A program made the translations under genes and the position numbers. This document shows, piece by piece, positions 19,281 through 28,498 of a stretch of 64,000 nucleotides of DNA. This DNA is from Planctomycetaceae bacterium (lineage in GTDB: Bacteria; Planctomycetota; Planctomycetia; Planctomycetales; Planctomycetaceae). The DNA is taken from assembly GCA_018699955.1 (NCBI GenBank), contig JABISG010000054.1, positions 62,001 to 126,000 of the forward strand. The letters run 5' to 3'. Within the stretch, counting starts at the first letter, position 1, and the number at the start of each line of letters is the position of its first letter. The notes beneath the pieces are model-generated. The model did no database searches. It had not been told where the DNA came from and saw only the letters and a list, made by a program, of their open reading frames with translations.

Positions 19281-19452
19281 GGTATCTCGACGGAAGTCTG
19301 ATTAAGAAAGTGGCTCCTGCTCTCTGTGTGTATGTTCACACACGAGCGCCCGACCGAAGGCAAGAGGGAAATGTTAACCGTCAGACATGAGAAATGCCAG
19401 TCTGTGGAGGCGTTTTTGCGAGGCAAGATGCGGATTCGATGTCGGCGACTAT

Positions 19453-19550
19453 CAGCCCGCAGCGCAAGCAAGGGTTTAGACTTACGAAACAGACACCGTT
19501 CACCCGTGCGCAATTCGACAACCCAAACCCTGGCTTGCGCTGCGGGCTGG
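19453..19550. repeat. Inverted pair of repeat B (3' of TPR gene)
   Basis: CAGCCCGCAGCGCAAGCAAG followed by GGTTTA at 19453-19478 and the inverse at 19525-19550 flank 46 bases. The right arm ends two bases from the TPR gene stop codon. Repeat B also occurs singly at 29771-29796 and as an inverted pair at 40465-40535. Confidence 0.85.
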
Positions 19551-19552
19551 TG

Positions 19553-20977
19553 TCAATCGTCACTGTCACCGCCATCATCATCGCCCGATTGCAGTTTTTC
19601 GAGGCGTGCAAGCGTGTCGCGGTAATCGTATTCGGCACCGATCACTTCGTTGTAATGTTCTTCGGCCTGATCTCGTTCTCCCGCCTTTTCACAGAGGCGG
19701 CCGAGCACGTAGTGGGCCTTCTTGAACAAATCCGGGCGCTCAATGGGATCGACAATCCCGACCACTTTTTCAAGCTGCCGCCGTCCCAGCTTTTCATTCT
19801 TGGCGTTAATGAAGCACTCGCCCAGCAAAACGAGGACATCGCATTCCAGCCGCTTGTCGGCAGTACACTGCTGCAAAAGCGGGATTGCTTTGGGGAATTG
19901 CTTTGCCTGAATGAAACGCTTGGAGAGTTCAAATTTCAGATGGCTGTCTTTGGGGTATCGTTCGATGCGGCCTTGAAAGACTTCGACCTCTCGCTGCCAC
20001 AGTTCTTTACGTAGCCCTGCAGCAGTCTTGCGAGCGGCTTCATCGTCGCCGTTGCTGCGCGCCGCTTCCTTGGCCAATTCGTGATTGTACCGTAGCTGCT
20101 CCAGTTCGGCGTCTTCGACCAATTCGCGGATGTTCTGATCGCCACCGGAAACCTCGAGAGCCGTTCGCAATGTGCTGGTTGCCTCCTCGTATCGTTTTTC
20201 CCCCTTAAACAGCGCGGCCAATTTGACGTAGTTGTCGGGATTCGATTCGTCTTTGCGGATTGCGCGTTGCAGGTCGGCCTCGGCAGAGACGCCGGGACCA
20301 TCGACCGACTCGGGCATCTTCGATTGCGATGGACGATCCAGATCGTAGGCGGTCTGTTTGACGTCGCGGGTATTGTCAGCATCTTCGTAGCCGCCGCGTT
20401 CCATCACCGACTCAGCATCGACGTGCGTCATTTTCGAGCGTGCTTCGCCGTCCGTCGGATCGAGTTTGTAAGCGCGTTCCCACATCTTTCGCGACGCCGA
20501 GAAGTCGCCCACCTCTTGCAACAACGCTGCCAGCGTGCGGACATACTCTTTGTTGTCGGCTTCGCTTTTGACGGCATCTTCCATCGAGAATCTGGCGATC
20601 TCGATGCGTCCCAACTCACGGCAGGCAACGCCCAGTTCAAAATTCAGATGGGCATCCCACGGGTTGACCTGCAGCCCCTCTTCGGCCGCTTTGGCGATAT
20701 TTTCCCAATCGACCTCTTTCGCCATGTGGGCCTTCTTGAGTCGTGTGCGAATCTTGATCAGCCCCATTTTGGCGATCTTACCAGCCCCACTGCCGTTGTC
20801 CTTGTACTTCTTGCGCTGCGATCCGCGCAGCACCTGTCGGTACATCAGGTTTTCCGGCACGAAGGTGACACACTGACCAAACATGCTGACAGCAAAATCC
20901 CAGTTCTCCGCCGTCATTGCTTCGGAGCCTTTGCGGAAACATTCGCCCGCCAGCTTTTTTTTCTGGTCGTCGTCCAT
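19553..20977 (-). CDS. TPR-repeat protein
   Basis: 474 residues from the ATG at 20977 (MDDDQKKKLAGECFRKG), preceded by AAGAAGA; an extension to 21067 is basic and unlike the rest. Several tetratricopeptide-like helical pairs are visible: AHLNFELGVACRELGRIEIA, YVRTLAALLQEVGDFSASRK, YVKLAALFKGEKRYEEATST, HLKFELSKRFIQAKQFPKAI and KAHYVLGRLCEKAGERDQAE. The C-terminus is acidic (SGDDDGGDSDD). No signal peptide is present, so it should be cytoplasmic. It probably scaffolds protein interactions; no partner is suggested by its neighbours. The stop lies inside a repeat B boundary. Confidence 0.85.
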   Translation of the reverse strand: MDDDQKKKLAGECFRKGSEAMTAENWDFAVSMFGQCVTFVPENLMYRQVLRGSQRKKYKDNGSGAGKIAKMGLIKIRTRLKKAHMAKEVDWENIAKAAEEGLQVNPWDAHLNFELGVACRELGRIEIARFSMEDAVKSEADNKEYVRTLAALLQEVGDFSASRKMWERAYKLDPTDGEARSKMTHVDAESVMERGGYEDADNTRDVKQTAYDLDRPSQSKMPESVDGPGVSAEADLQRAIRKDESNPDNYVKLAALFKGEKRYEEATSTLRTALEVSGGDQNIRELVEDAELEQLRYNHELAKEAARSNGDDEAARKTAAGLRKELWQREVEVFQGRIERYPKDSHLKFELSKRFIQAKQFPKAIPLLQQCTADKRLECDVLVLLGECFINAKNEKLGRRQLEKVVGIVDPIERPDLFKKAHYVLGRLCEKAGERDQAEEHYNEVIGAEYDYRDTLARLEKLQSGDDDGGDSDD

Positions 20978-21169
20978 TGGGTCTTCTTGTCGAGGTTTTC
21001 GGTGGGCCGGATGCTCAGGACAAAACTTGCCTGCGCTCCAGCGCGACCGGAGATGTGACCGTGTCATTGATCGAACTGCCGACGTTCAATCTATCACACG
21101 GCGATTCGGCATACCAGAGGGAGTCACTGAGGACAAACGGCGGGGCCATTTGAAATCCGCCCTGTCCCC

Positions 21170-21679
21170 TCAGACCACAAGCAACGAAACCCAGTTGGCG
21201 AACAGCAGTGCCAGCAGTGAGTAACCGAAGACGGCAGGGATGCGTTTGCCCAATGGCCGGGGGTTGGCCCCCAACAGCCCGGCAGTGCGGTAGGGGATTT
21301 GCAGCAGAAACGACAATGCCAGCAGCCAGCCAAGGCGATGGACGGCCAGCGAATCCTGCCAGTGGCCGGCGGCCAGATGGACGAAACTCCGCGTCAGTCC
21401 GCAGCCGGGACAGCCACGTTGAATGAGCATTCGAGACGCGCAGGTGTGAGGCAGGGGATACGCTTCGAATCCACGCATGGCAACTCGATCGCCATCGACC
21501 ACTTTCAGCGAGAAGGAAGCCACCAACACCAAAGCAACACCGACGAGAGCCCATCGGTGCCGACTCCGGATTAGTTCGCGGCGACGGACATCGAGCGCAG
21601 CGGCATCTTCGGCTAACGGCTGCTCGTCATCTGCCCGTTCGCCAATTGTGTGCTGCTCGTCGATTGCGTCCATCGACAT
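21170..21679 (-). CDS. DUF2752 membrane protein
   Basis: 169 residues. After a charged N-terminus come three hydrophobic segments: residues about 40-60 (WALVGVALVLVASFSLKVV), 120-137 (LGWLLALSFLLQIPY) and 150-168. Between them lies the DUF2752 hallmark CPGCGLTRSF followed by HLAAGHWQDSL. DUF2752 proteins are small membrane proteins of unknown function with a conserved CxxC in the loop. The gene is about 40 bases upstream of nothing obvious and runs parallel to its neighbours on the minus strand. Confidence 0.85.
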   Translation of the reverse strand: MSMDAIDEQHTIGERADDEQPLAEDAAALDVRRRELIRSRHRWALVGVALVLVASFSLKVVDGDRVAMRGFEAYPLPHTCASRMLIQRGCPGCGLTRSFVHLAAGHWQDSLAVHRLGWLLALSFLLQIPYRTAGLLGANPRPLGKRIPAVFGYSLLALLFANWVSLLVV

Positions 21680-21715
21680 GCGTGCCGGTGTCCGTTTCGG
21701 TAAATGATCTGATCG

Positions 21716-22675
21716 TTAAGGAATCTTGGGCATCTCGCCCAACAGAATGCGTTCGACGTTTTGGGTTTGTGATGTGTTGATCGCACGGCTCATGCCGTTG
21801 GCCGTTACGTTGATATCGCCGCCGAATGTGTAGCCGGTCTTCATCGATACAACGCGACCCAGTTCGGGGTCGAAATGTATCGTTCCTGTTGAGTCGCTGG
21901 CCGACAGCGAACCTTTGACCTCGGCACCGTTGGCCTTAATGTCGATGTCGATCGACAACTCCAGGGTGACGGTGAATTTTTCGGTGGCGACTTCGCCGAC
22001 CTTGTCGGGGCCAACGTAGTTGTAAATTCGTTTTCCTTTGGCATGGCCGATTCCCTCCAGCAGGGCGTTGAACTCCGTCTCCCACGAATCGCCCGGCTTG
22101 ACCGGCTTGTCACTGAAGATGATGAAACGTTCGGAGAAATTCAACTTCGCGGCATCGTCGCTGGCCCCACCGGCAAATTGGACACCAAGGGGGTTATCCT
22201 TCAGCAGATCACTAAGCAGTTCTTTGTGACCGCTGACCGCCTTAACTTCACCCAACGGCGAGGTGGTTACGGTGACGGCGGCAGTCGCCAGTCGATCGTA
22301 GATGGAGCCGAGCGCCTCGCTGAGTACCGAGCCGCGTTCCTGCTCATCGGCCGTCGAGTCGAATTGGTATTCCCCAACCGGATCGATTTTGAGTTTGACC
22401 TTGAGCTGCTGCGTCTCGGTGCGGAAATGGAAATCCCCTTTGCTGTCGGTCTTCTCCAGCGACCATTTGTTGATACTCGTCTGCTTCATCGTGGCGATGA
22501 TTTTCTGCTCGCCGATGGTCTGCGTCTGCTCCATCGACAGCGTGGTTTGATAGCGAGGTTTCTCTTTTGATGTCGGCTTGTAGCGGAAGGTGACGCCATC
22601 GTCGGCACGGACGATTCCTCCGATGAATAGCAGCGACAACACACAAGCGAGCCATTGGGTTTTCTTGGTTATCAC
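21716..22675 (-). CDS. Exported DUF6263-like protein
   Basis: 319 residues from a GTG at 22675 with GGAG six bases upstream; that start places a signal peptide (TKKTQWLACVLSLLFIGGIV, cleaved near VRADD) at the N-terminus, whereas the open frame up to 22801 does not. The mature part has TFRYKPTSKEKPRYQTTLSM, a kinase-independent beta-rich pattern, KPVKPGDSWETEFNALL, and GTIHFDPELGRVVSMKTGY. This pattern matches the DUF6263 family of exported proteins as I remember it. Function is unknown. It lies 36 bases upstream of the DUF2752 gene and could be co-transcribed with it. Confidence 0.75.
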   Translation of the reverse strand: MITKKTQWLACVLSLLFIGGIVRADDGVTFRYKPTSKEKPRYQTTLSMEQTQTIGEQKIIATMKQTSINKWSLEKTDSKGDFHFRTETQQLKVKLKIDPVGEYQFDSTADEQERGSVLSEALGSIYDRLATAAVTVTTSPLGEVKAVSGHKELLSDLLKDNPLGVQFAGGASDDAAKLNFSERFIIFSDKPVKPGDSWETEFNALLEGIGHAKGKRIYNYVGPDKVGEVATEKFTVTLELSIDIDIKANGAEVKGSLSASDSTGTIHFDPELGRVVSMKTGYTFGGDINVTANGMSRAINTSQTQNVERILLGEMPKIP

Positions 22676-22855
22676 GAAAATCTCCAGTCTGTGAGTTTTC
22701 AGATTCACGTTTATTACGTTACCCGACGCTGTATTCGATCTTGCCGTCGTGGCAAGCGCTTTGCTCGGCTTGATACCGATCAAAACGTCGTCAGGTGTCA
22801 TTTGGATCTCGAAAAATGGTTATATCATAGCATCGGACGGGACAACCGCCCTGGT

Positions 22856-23926
22856 TCACATGCTTCCGGTCACCTCGCCACCAACAAGCAGAATATCGTC
22901 GCGCGACCGCTGTCGGGCGTCTTCGACAAAACCGTGGACGTGATCGTTCAACGGAAGCGCGTGGCCGGCGAGCAATCGACGCGCGGCTTGCCGGGCCAAC
23001 GGCAGTTCGGGACTGGGGTGGCACGATTCCGAGACGCCATCGCTGAACAGAAAGAAGCGATCGTGCTGCTTTAATTGCACCAGACGCTCCTCGAATTCTT
23101 CTGTCGGCGAAACTCCCAGCGGCATGCCGCCGGCGCTGGCCGCCAATTCAATTTCCTCGCCCTTTCGCAACAGCACGGGCGGATGCAGGCCGGCCGTCGA
23201 GTAGTACAGCAACTGAGTTTGCGGAAACCACGTGGCAATGCACGCCGACGTGTAGAGATCGTTGGCCCCAAGGGCCAGCAGTTCGGTGTTCAACCAATCG
23301 AGACACCGGGCCGGCTGCGAGGTGAGATTCACGCAACGTTCCAACTCGGTTCGCAGCAGCGAAAGTGCCAAGGCCGACTTGGTGCCGTGATACATGGCAT
23401 CGAAAACGCAAAACACCCACTGCTCGCCTGCTTCGACACAGAGAAAGCAATCGCCGCCCAACAAACCGCTCGGCGCATAAACCACTTCGAGAAACACACC
23501 CGGAATGCCAATGCGACGCGACGGGGTGAGACGATCATGAACGACGGCCGCCAGATGGCGAATTTCCTCTTCGGGGTTTCTATCGACAATTTCGACCGTG
23601 TCGTTGATCACACCGTCTACGGTATCGCGAATTTCAGTGTCTCGTGCGACAACCAGGTCGAACTTGCCGACGAGCAATCGGTCGCCGCTGCTCAACGGGG
23701 ACTTCTGAACGCGGTTCGCGTTAACGTAGGTTCCGTTCATGCTACCGCAGTCTTCCACAAAACACTCGTCGTTCTCAATCCAGATGCGGCAGTGCTGTCG
23801 TGAAACACTGCGATGATCGAAACGAATATCGGCGGCTTCATCGCGGCCAAGCATCACGGGCTTCGAGGAAATATCCTGGCACCAGGTCTCCGGTGAAACG
23901 TCGGTGAGGGTGAGGACCAGGGCCAT
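22856..23926 (-). CDS. FHA domain + SpoIIE/PP2C-type serine phosphatase
   Basis: 356 residues. Residues about 20-95 form a forkhead-associated domain with its phosphothreonine-binding signature (MLGRDEAADIRF, SVSRQHCRIW, SMNGTYVNANRV). Residues about 150-350 are a SpoIIE-like PP2C phosphatase: GGDCFLCVEAGEQWVFCVFDAMYHG keeps the core Asp in a D-A-M-Y-H-G form, later RFFLFSDGVSE carries the second metal-binding Asp. In classical members the first motif is DvsGHG, so the change to DAMYHG is unusual. The fusion suggests a signalling phosphatase recruited by a phosphorylated partner, for example in partner-switching control. No anti-sigma antagonist is adjacent. Confidence 0.88.
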   Translation of the reverse strand: MALVLTLTDVSPETWCQDISSKPVMLGRDEAADIRFDHRSVSRQHCRIWIENDECFVEDCGSMNGTYVNANRVQKSPLSSGDRLLVGKFDLVVARDTEIRDTVDGVINDTVEIVDRNPEEEIRHLAAVVHDRLTPSRRIGIPGVFLEVVYAPSGLLGGDCFLCVEAGEQWVFCVFDAMYHGTKSALALSLLRTELERCVNLTSQPARCLDWLNTELLALGANDLYTSACIATWFPQTQLLYYSTAGLHPPVLLRKGEEIELAASAGGMPLGVSPTEEFEERLVQLKQHDRFFLFSDGVSESCHPSPELPLARQAARRLLAGHALPLNDHVHGFVEDARQRSRDDILLVGGEVTGSM

Positions 23927-24098
23927 AACGGGTTCCGAATTTGGAACGAACTCAAATCAAAGGTGGACAGCGGTTTCCAGATGACGACCAGTAAAAAGGT
24001 ACTGCATCGCAATTCTTTCGCGGCAATTACGCCTTATTTTATTCTCGCAGAAACTCAGCCTGACGCAAAGGAAAAACCGCGCCGTCTACAAATACTTA

Positions 24099-24122
24099 GC
24101 CGCCGGTGAAGACACCGGCGGC
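24099..24122. repeat. Perfect ten-pair hairpin with AAGA loop
   Basis: GCCGCCGGTG-AAGA-CACCGGCGGC. Flanking sequence shows no U-run on either strand, so it may be a palindromic repeat unit rather than an intrinsic terminator. Confidence 0.75.
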
Positions 24123-24206
24123 CAGCGTGGGCCGGATTGCCCGTTTTCTGCGGAATGTTCGGGCCACGGCGGCCTGCTAAGGCACAGATTGCAAATGTCG
24201 CGTCTC

Positions 24207-24236
24207 AAAGTCCACGGGCTACGTCCCGTGGGATCA
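24207..24236 (-). repeat. Palindromic repeat C, copy 2 (oxidoreductase 3' end)
   Basis: On the minus strand, GATCCCACGGGACGTAGCCC and then GTGGACTTTG begins about 19 bases after the stop of the Tat-type oxidoreductase. The arms CCCACGGG and CCCGTGGA pair with one mismatch, followed by CTTT. Confidence 0.75.
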
Positions 24237-24254
24237 AACGACATAATTTAACGC

Positions 24255-25562
24255 CTAAACCGCTTCGATCCCCCACCCTTTCCGATACGTCTTGCCCAGC
24301 AACTCGTTTGCCCGAGGAATGTTGGTGACTTTGAGTGATTTGGGATCGTACTCGATCGTTTCACCAATACGGTAAGCGACATTGCCCAGCAGGACGATCT
24401 CGGTGAACGGTCCGGCATAGCCGAAATTGCTACCCGTGCGGCTGCCCGTCTTGCAGGCATCGATCCACTGTTGATGATGCCCCGGTGATTTCGGCAAGAA
24501 TGGTTCGGGCGGCTTGAAGTCGGCAAATTTCTCTTTGGGCAGCAGCACGGGATTGCCGCCGTGCTGAATCGCAATGCGTCCCTTTTCGCCAATGAACAAC
24601 GAACCATTCATCGGCATCTCTTTTGCAATCTCCGGCTTCGGCTTCGCTTCGCCTTCGTACCAGTAGACATCAACGGGGGCCAGTTTGCCGCGCTTGCCGA
24701 ACTGAAAACGGGTCTCCATCCACTTCGGACCGCTGAATGGATTCGGCTTCGGCCCCTTCGATGTGACCTTGACCTTCCCGCCCAAATCGAGTGCCCAGAA
24801 GGTTGGATCCAACAGGTGAATGGCCATGTCGCCGATGGCACCACAACCAAAATCCCACCAACCGCGCCATTTGAACGGCACGAATGCGGGATGGTAATCG
24901 CGGTTCGCTGCCGGTCCCAGCCAGAGATCCCATTTCAGATTCGCTGGAACGTCTTGCTTGCTCGTGGGAGCATCGAGTCCCTGCGGCCACCATCGTCCGG
25001 GGCGATCGGTAATGACGTGTACCTCGTGTACCTGTCCGATTGCGCCGGACTTCAATAACTCGACGAGCCGCAGGTAGCCGGGGTGTTCGTGGTTCTGCGT
25101 TCCCATTTGCGTGGCGACTTTCATCTTCGCCGCAGTCTGAGCAATGAGCCGTGCTTCGCGAACGGTGTGTGTGAGCGGCTTCTCGCAATAGACGTGCAAC
25201 CCGCGCCGCATCGCCCGCAATGTTGCCGGCGCGTGATGATGATCGGGCGTTGCAACAACGACCGCGTCGAGGTCTTTCTGTTCGAGGAGTTCGCGGTAGT
25301 CGAAATACTTCTTCGCGTTCTTATGTTTTGCACCGGCCGAGTTCAGCCGGTTCTCGTCCACGTCACACAAGGCGACAATATTCTCACCAGCGACGGCCGC
25401 CAGATCGCTTGCCCCACGGCCTCCAACGCCAATCGCCCCAATGTTCAGTCGCTCGTTCGCTCCCAGAACACGATCCGGCCGCAACAACGGCAATGAAAGA
25501 CCAGCCGCAGCGAGGCTGGACGATGTCTTAATGAATCGGCGACGGGTAATGTGTTTGGTCAT
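24255..25562 (-). CDS. Tat-exported Gfo/Idh/MocA oxidoreductase
   Basis: 435 residues from the ATG at 25562 (AAGGA eight bases upstream); the open frame to 25808 lacks family similarity. The N-terminus is a twin-arginine signal, TRRRFIKTSSSLAAAGLSLP, so the enzyme should be exported folded with its cofactor. The Rossmann segment is RLNIGAIGVGGRGASDLA, and HVYCEKPLTHT has the family's conserved Lys. The long C-terminal domain (IGQVHEVHVITDRPGRWWPQ, GAIGDMAIHLLDPTFWAL) is typical of the planctomycete secreted branch. Substrates are probably sugars or their glycosides, unproven. It sits next to a cytoplasmic homologue at 25633, in the same direction. Confidence 0.9.
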   Translation of the reverse strand: MTKHITRRRFIKTSSSLAAAGLSLPLLRPDRVLGANERLNIGAIGVGGRGASDLAAVAGENIVALCDVDENRLNSAGAKHKNAKKYFDYRELLEQKDLDAVVVATPDHHHAPATLRAMRRGLHVYCEKPLTHTVREARLIAQTAAKMKVATQMGTQNHEHPGYLRLVELLKSGAIGQVHEVHVITDRPGRWWPQGLDAPTSKQDVPANLKWDLWLGPAANRDYHPAFVPFKWRGWWDFGCGAIGDMAIHLLDPTFWALDLGGKVKVTSKGPKPNPFSGPKWMETRFQFGKRGKLAPVDVYWYEGEAKPKPEIAKEMPMNGSLFIGEKGRIAIQHGGNPVLLPKEKFADFKPPEPFLPKSPGHHQQWIDACKTGSRTGSNFGYAGPFTEIVLLGNVAYRIGETIEYDPKSLKVTNIPRANELLGKTYRKGWGIEAV

Positions 25563-25632
25563 GGTTTGATCCTTGTATTGTTTGCGCTGGGAATTTGGCT
25601 TAACGGGAATCGAAATTCGATATTCACTTCCT

Positions 25633-26676
25633 TCAGCCCATTGATACGCTCTGTACGTGTCCTTTGTTGGCTGCATCGTAAATCGCGTACACGGTCTCAA
25701 TCGCGTGTAGGCTGTCGGCATTGCTGATCGGCGGTTCCTGCATACCCGCGCACGCTCGCACCGCCGCCTGCACGAACGGTGTGTAACCGCGCGGCTGTTT
25801 CGAGCCATCGAATTCCTGAATCTGCCCCTTGTTCTTACCGCGCGTGCTGTACCATCGCAGTGGCTTGTCCTTCATCTGCTCCAGATGCAGCCAACCGGTC
25901 GAACCCCAGATTTTGATGTGCGAATGATAGCCGCGATCGAGGTAATAACCCGAGGTTAACGTGCCGAGTGTGCCGTTGTCGAATTGCAAACTGGCGGCGG
26001 CGGAGTCTTCGATATCGATCGGTTGACCGCCGACATTGGCCGTGAAGCCTGCCACCTGCTTGACCTTTGCGCCGGTGAGGTGGACGGCGAGATCGAGCCA
26101 GTGGATGCCGAGCCAGATCAGATGTCCGCCGCCGGACCGGTCCTTTTTGGCGAACCACGTCTTGTGATATGCGGGCCGCGTGAGTCGGGTTTGATCCGCA
26201 ATGAGATGCATATCGACGCCGTAGACCTTACCGATGTCACCGTCTTCAATCAGCCGACGAGCACGTTGGACTTCCGGATTGAGGCGGTTGGCTAATGCCA
26301 GCATGAGGTTCAGATGCTTGCCGTCGGCTAGCGCGGTCAGCCGCTGAAAGTCCTTCGCGTTCACGCAGGACGGCTTCTCGGCGAAGACGTGGCTTCCCCC
26401 TTCCAGGATCCGGGCGATGACCGGCGGTGCGGTAGCGGCTTCCATGGTGACCACCGTTAACACCGGTTGAAACGCTTTGAGCATCTTTCCGACGTCATCG
26501 TAAGTCGCCACAAGTTTATCGCCGAGCGCCTTCTTCGCCGCCGCGTTCGATTGGCCGCTGGGATCGACGAGCGCAACGGAATCGACCTCGTCGGTCGCCG
26601 CCAGTGCGGAGAAGTAGGCCCCCAGATGCGCACCGCCAGCGTGGGTGGCGAGGGCGACTTTGATTTTCTCAGGCAT
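25633..26676 (-). CDS. Gfo/Idh/MocA family oxidoreductase
   Basis: 347 residues from the ATG at 26676 (MPEKIKVALATHAGGAHLGA). No signal peptide is visible. The nucleotide-binding end is unusual, VALATHAGGAHLGAYFSAL rather than GxGxxG, but the conserved HVFAEKPSCVNAKD motif with the family Lys and GHLIWLGIHWLDLAVHLTG with His and Asp residues are intact. The C-terminal sheet domain follows. It lies 70 bases upstream of the Tat-exported oxidoreductase on the same strand, so the two may be one transcription unit acting on related substrates inside and outside the cytoplasm. Confidence 0.87.
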   Translation of the reverse strand: MPEKIKVALATHAGGAHLGAYFSALAATDEVDSVALVDPSGQSNAAAKKALGDKLVATYDDVGKMLKAFQPVLTVVTMEAATAPPVIARILEGGSHVFAEKPSCVNAKDFQRLTALADGKHLNLMLALANRLNPEVQRARRLIEDGDIGKVYGVDMHLIADQTRLTRPAYHKTWFAKKDRSGGGHLIWLGIHWLDLAVHLTGAKVKQVAGFTANVGGQPIDIEDSAAASLQFDNGTLGTLTSGYYLDRGYHSHIKIWGSTGWLHLEQMKDKPLRWYSTRGKNKGQIQEFDGSKQPRGYTPFVQAAVRACAGMQEPPISNADSLHAIETVYAIYDAANKGHVQSVSMG

Positions 26677-26705
26677 GGTGGTGTTCCGAAATTGCATTCC
26701 TCATT

Positions 26706-26763
26706 CCCACGGGGTGCAACCCGTGGGCTTTACCTCGTTCCCACGGGACGTGGCCCGTGGGCT
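26706..26763. repeat. Two copies of palindromic repeat C (CocE-like gene 3' end)
   Basis: CCCACGGGGTGCAACCCGTGGG (26706-26727) and CCCACGGGACGTGGCCCGTGGG (26740-26761) lie in tandem, each able to form an eight-pair hairpin. The nearer one begins within a few bases of the CocE-like gene stop. The orientation is opposite to the other repeat C copies. Confidence 0.85.
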
Positions 26764-26764
26764 T

Positions 26765-28426
26765 TTATGGTTTGACGACCGGGGCGATGATTCGTGATGC
26801 GTGTTTCTTGTTGTGATGGACGGAGTTCTTGGCAACGATTACCTTCTTCGGGAATTCGAGCGTCAGCGGTTTGCCAGTGTTGGGGTTGGGTTCGTAGTAC
26901 GGTGCGCCGGTGCTGGCGACGGTGACGCGAATGCGGTGGCCACGATTGAAAACCTGGCTCATCCACCCCACCTGAAACGCCACCTTGTAAACTTCGCCCG
27001 GTTCCATGAAGGTTTCGGTCTCGAAGCTGTTGCGATATCGGGCGCGGCGGACGTAATCGGCAATCAGAATCGATCGCCCGTCCGGGTAAACGTCGCTGAT
27101 CCGCACAATAAAATCGGTGTCGGGAGCCGACGACGAAACAAACAATTCCGCCTGCACTTTGCCCGTCCATTCGACGGGGGCTTTGAGCACGTCGGATGTG
27201 AAGGTCCGAACCTCGTCCTGTTTTTCAAAGTTGCGTGCATCACGCGCGCCGGGAAATCCGCGTCCCGGAATACTGGCGGGATTCAATGGATCGGCGAGAA
27301 ACGTGGTGGCCGACTTCTCGCTGCTGGGATGCGAAGTCGAGACTTTGCCGCCAGCTTGTAGGAAAAATGACGTGTCTGCCGCGGGGACGGGCCAATCTTT
27401 GGCTTTGCGCCACACGTTGCCAGGCGCACCCTTTTCGCCGACGGCTCCCATCACGTAATACCGCACCGTCGATTCACGTTCGACGCCGTTGTCCACGCCT
27501 TTCAGATAGTGATCGAACCAGCGGACCATGTGGGTCGGCATGTCGAAGGCGGCGTTGTCCGGGTAAACCATCTCGCCGGTCTTGTTCCCCTTGTTATACC
27601 GGCCGTGAAGCCAAGGCCCGATGTAAAGTTGCTGCGTTCCCCGCGACTTGCGTCCGCCCTGATGCTGTCGCCCGATGTAACTCTCGACCGACCCCTGACA
27701 CATGAAGTCGTACCAACTGCCGACGGTGAAACAGGGGACGTTCATCTTGTCGAAATAGCGGGCGCAGTTTTCGTCGGCCCAGTAGCTGTCGTAAGTGGGA
27801 TGCCTGAGCCATTCGTTGAACAGATCGCGATTGTGTTGCGGGACTCGGCAGACGGCATCCATGCCCTTAAATCGTTCGGGGCGTGTCGTGCCGCCGATGC
27901 GGTAACCCTCGTGAAACAGGCTGAGGCCGGTGTCGATCATGTACTGGCAAACCAGATGCGGCGGCTGTGTGACGGCAAGAAAGTTCTGCGCGTAACCGGC
28001 CTGCGAACTGCCGAACGTACCCACTTTGCCCGTTGACCAGGGTTGTTTGGCCAACCATTCAATGGTGTCGTAACCGTCCTGTTTTTCGCCCCAACCCAAA
28101 GCGCGGTACCCCACCCATGTTCCTTCCGAAAGATAGGCTCCCCGATAATTCTGCGCTGCGACGACATAGCCGGCCGATGCGAGCTTTGCCATCGAGAGCC
28201 GGGTGCCGCGACCCTGCAGGTTGGCGTACCGCTGTTCGCACAAGACGGGATGCGGGCCTTTCTCTTTGGGAAAATAAAGGTAGACGGAGAGCTTCGTACC
28301 GTCGCGCATGGGGACCATCACGTGTTTCTCGGTCACGCCGCCAAGGTCGAGCGGTTCACTGGCAAAGACTGACGTCGCGAGGACGGCGAAAACGGCGAGG
28401 GCGGCGAAAACGGATTTTGGTGACAT
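26765..28426 (-). CDS. Exported CocE/NonD family hydrolase
   Basis: 553 residues from the ATG at 28426 (MSPKSVFAALAVFAVLATSV, a signal peptide cleaved after VFA). The alpha/beta-hydrolase domain covers about 35-340: VPMRDGTKLSVYLYFPKEKG, then GYDTIEWLAKQPWSTGKVGT, with the nucleophile Ser in TFGSSQAGYAQ. The C-terminal jelly-roll domain of the X-Pro dipeptidyl-peptidase/CocE type follows (TDFIVRISDVYPDGRSILIAD, then RVTVASTGAPYYEPNPNTGK). Members cleave esters, amides or peptides; the substrate is unknown. It lies in a run of secreted proteins on the minus strand and may act on exogenous esters or peptides. Confidence 0.87.
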   Translation of the reverse strand: MSPKSVFAALAVFAVLATSVFASEPLDLGGVTEKHVMVPMRDGTKLSVYLYFPKEKGPHPVLCEQRYANLQGRGTRLSMAKLASAGYVVAAQNYRGAYLSEGTWVGYRALGWGEKQDGYDTIEWLAKQPWSTGKVGTFGSSQAGYAQNFLAVTQPPHLVCQYMIDTGLSLFHEGYRIGGTTRPERFKGMDAVCRVPQHNRDLFNEWLRHPTYDSYWADENCARYFDKMNVPCFTVGSWYDFMCQGSVESYIGRQHQGGRKSRGTQQLYIGPWLHGRYNKGNKTGEMVYPDNAAFDMPTHMVRWFDHYLKGVDNGVERESTVRYYVMGAVGEKGAPGNVWRKAKDWPVPAADTSFFLQAGGKVSTSHPSSEKSATTFLADPLNPASIPGRGFPGARDARNFEKQDEVRTFTSDVLKAPVEWTGKVQAELFVSSSAPDTDFIVRISDVYPDGRSILIADYVRRARYRNSFETETFMEPGEVYKVAFQVGWMSQVFNRGHRIRVTVASTGAPYYEPNPNTGKPLTLEFPKKVIVAKNSVHHNKKHASRIIAPVVKP

Positions 28427-28498
28427 GGGTGTTGTTCCTGCGGGGAGTGGAATCTGATGGTTTTTCGATCCGCGAAACCGCAAATGCGGGTTTGGAAG

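Larger units (their letters stand above)
23927..24254. other. Intergenic region with two palindromes
   Basis: No gene seen. It includes a perfect ten-pair hairpin, GCCGCCGGTG-AAGA-CACCGGCGGC (24099-24122), and repeat C copy 2 at 24207-24236, which follows the minus-strand oxidoreductase stop. The end near 23927 should hold the promoter of the FHA-phosphatase gene. Confidence 0.6.
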
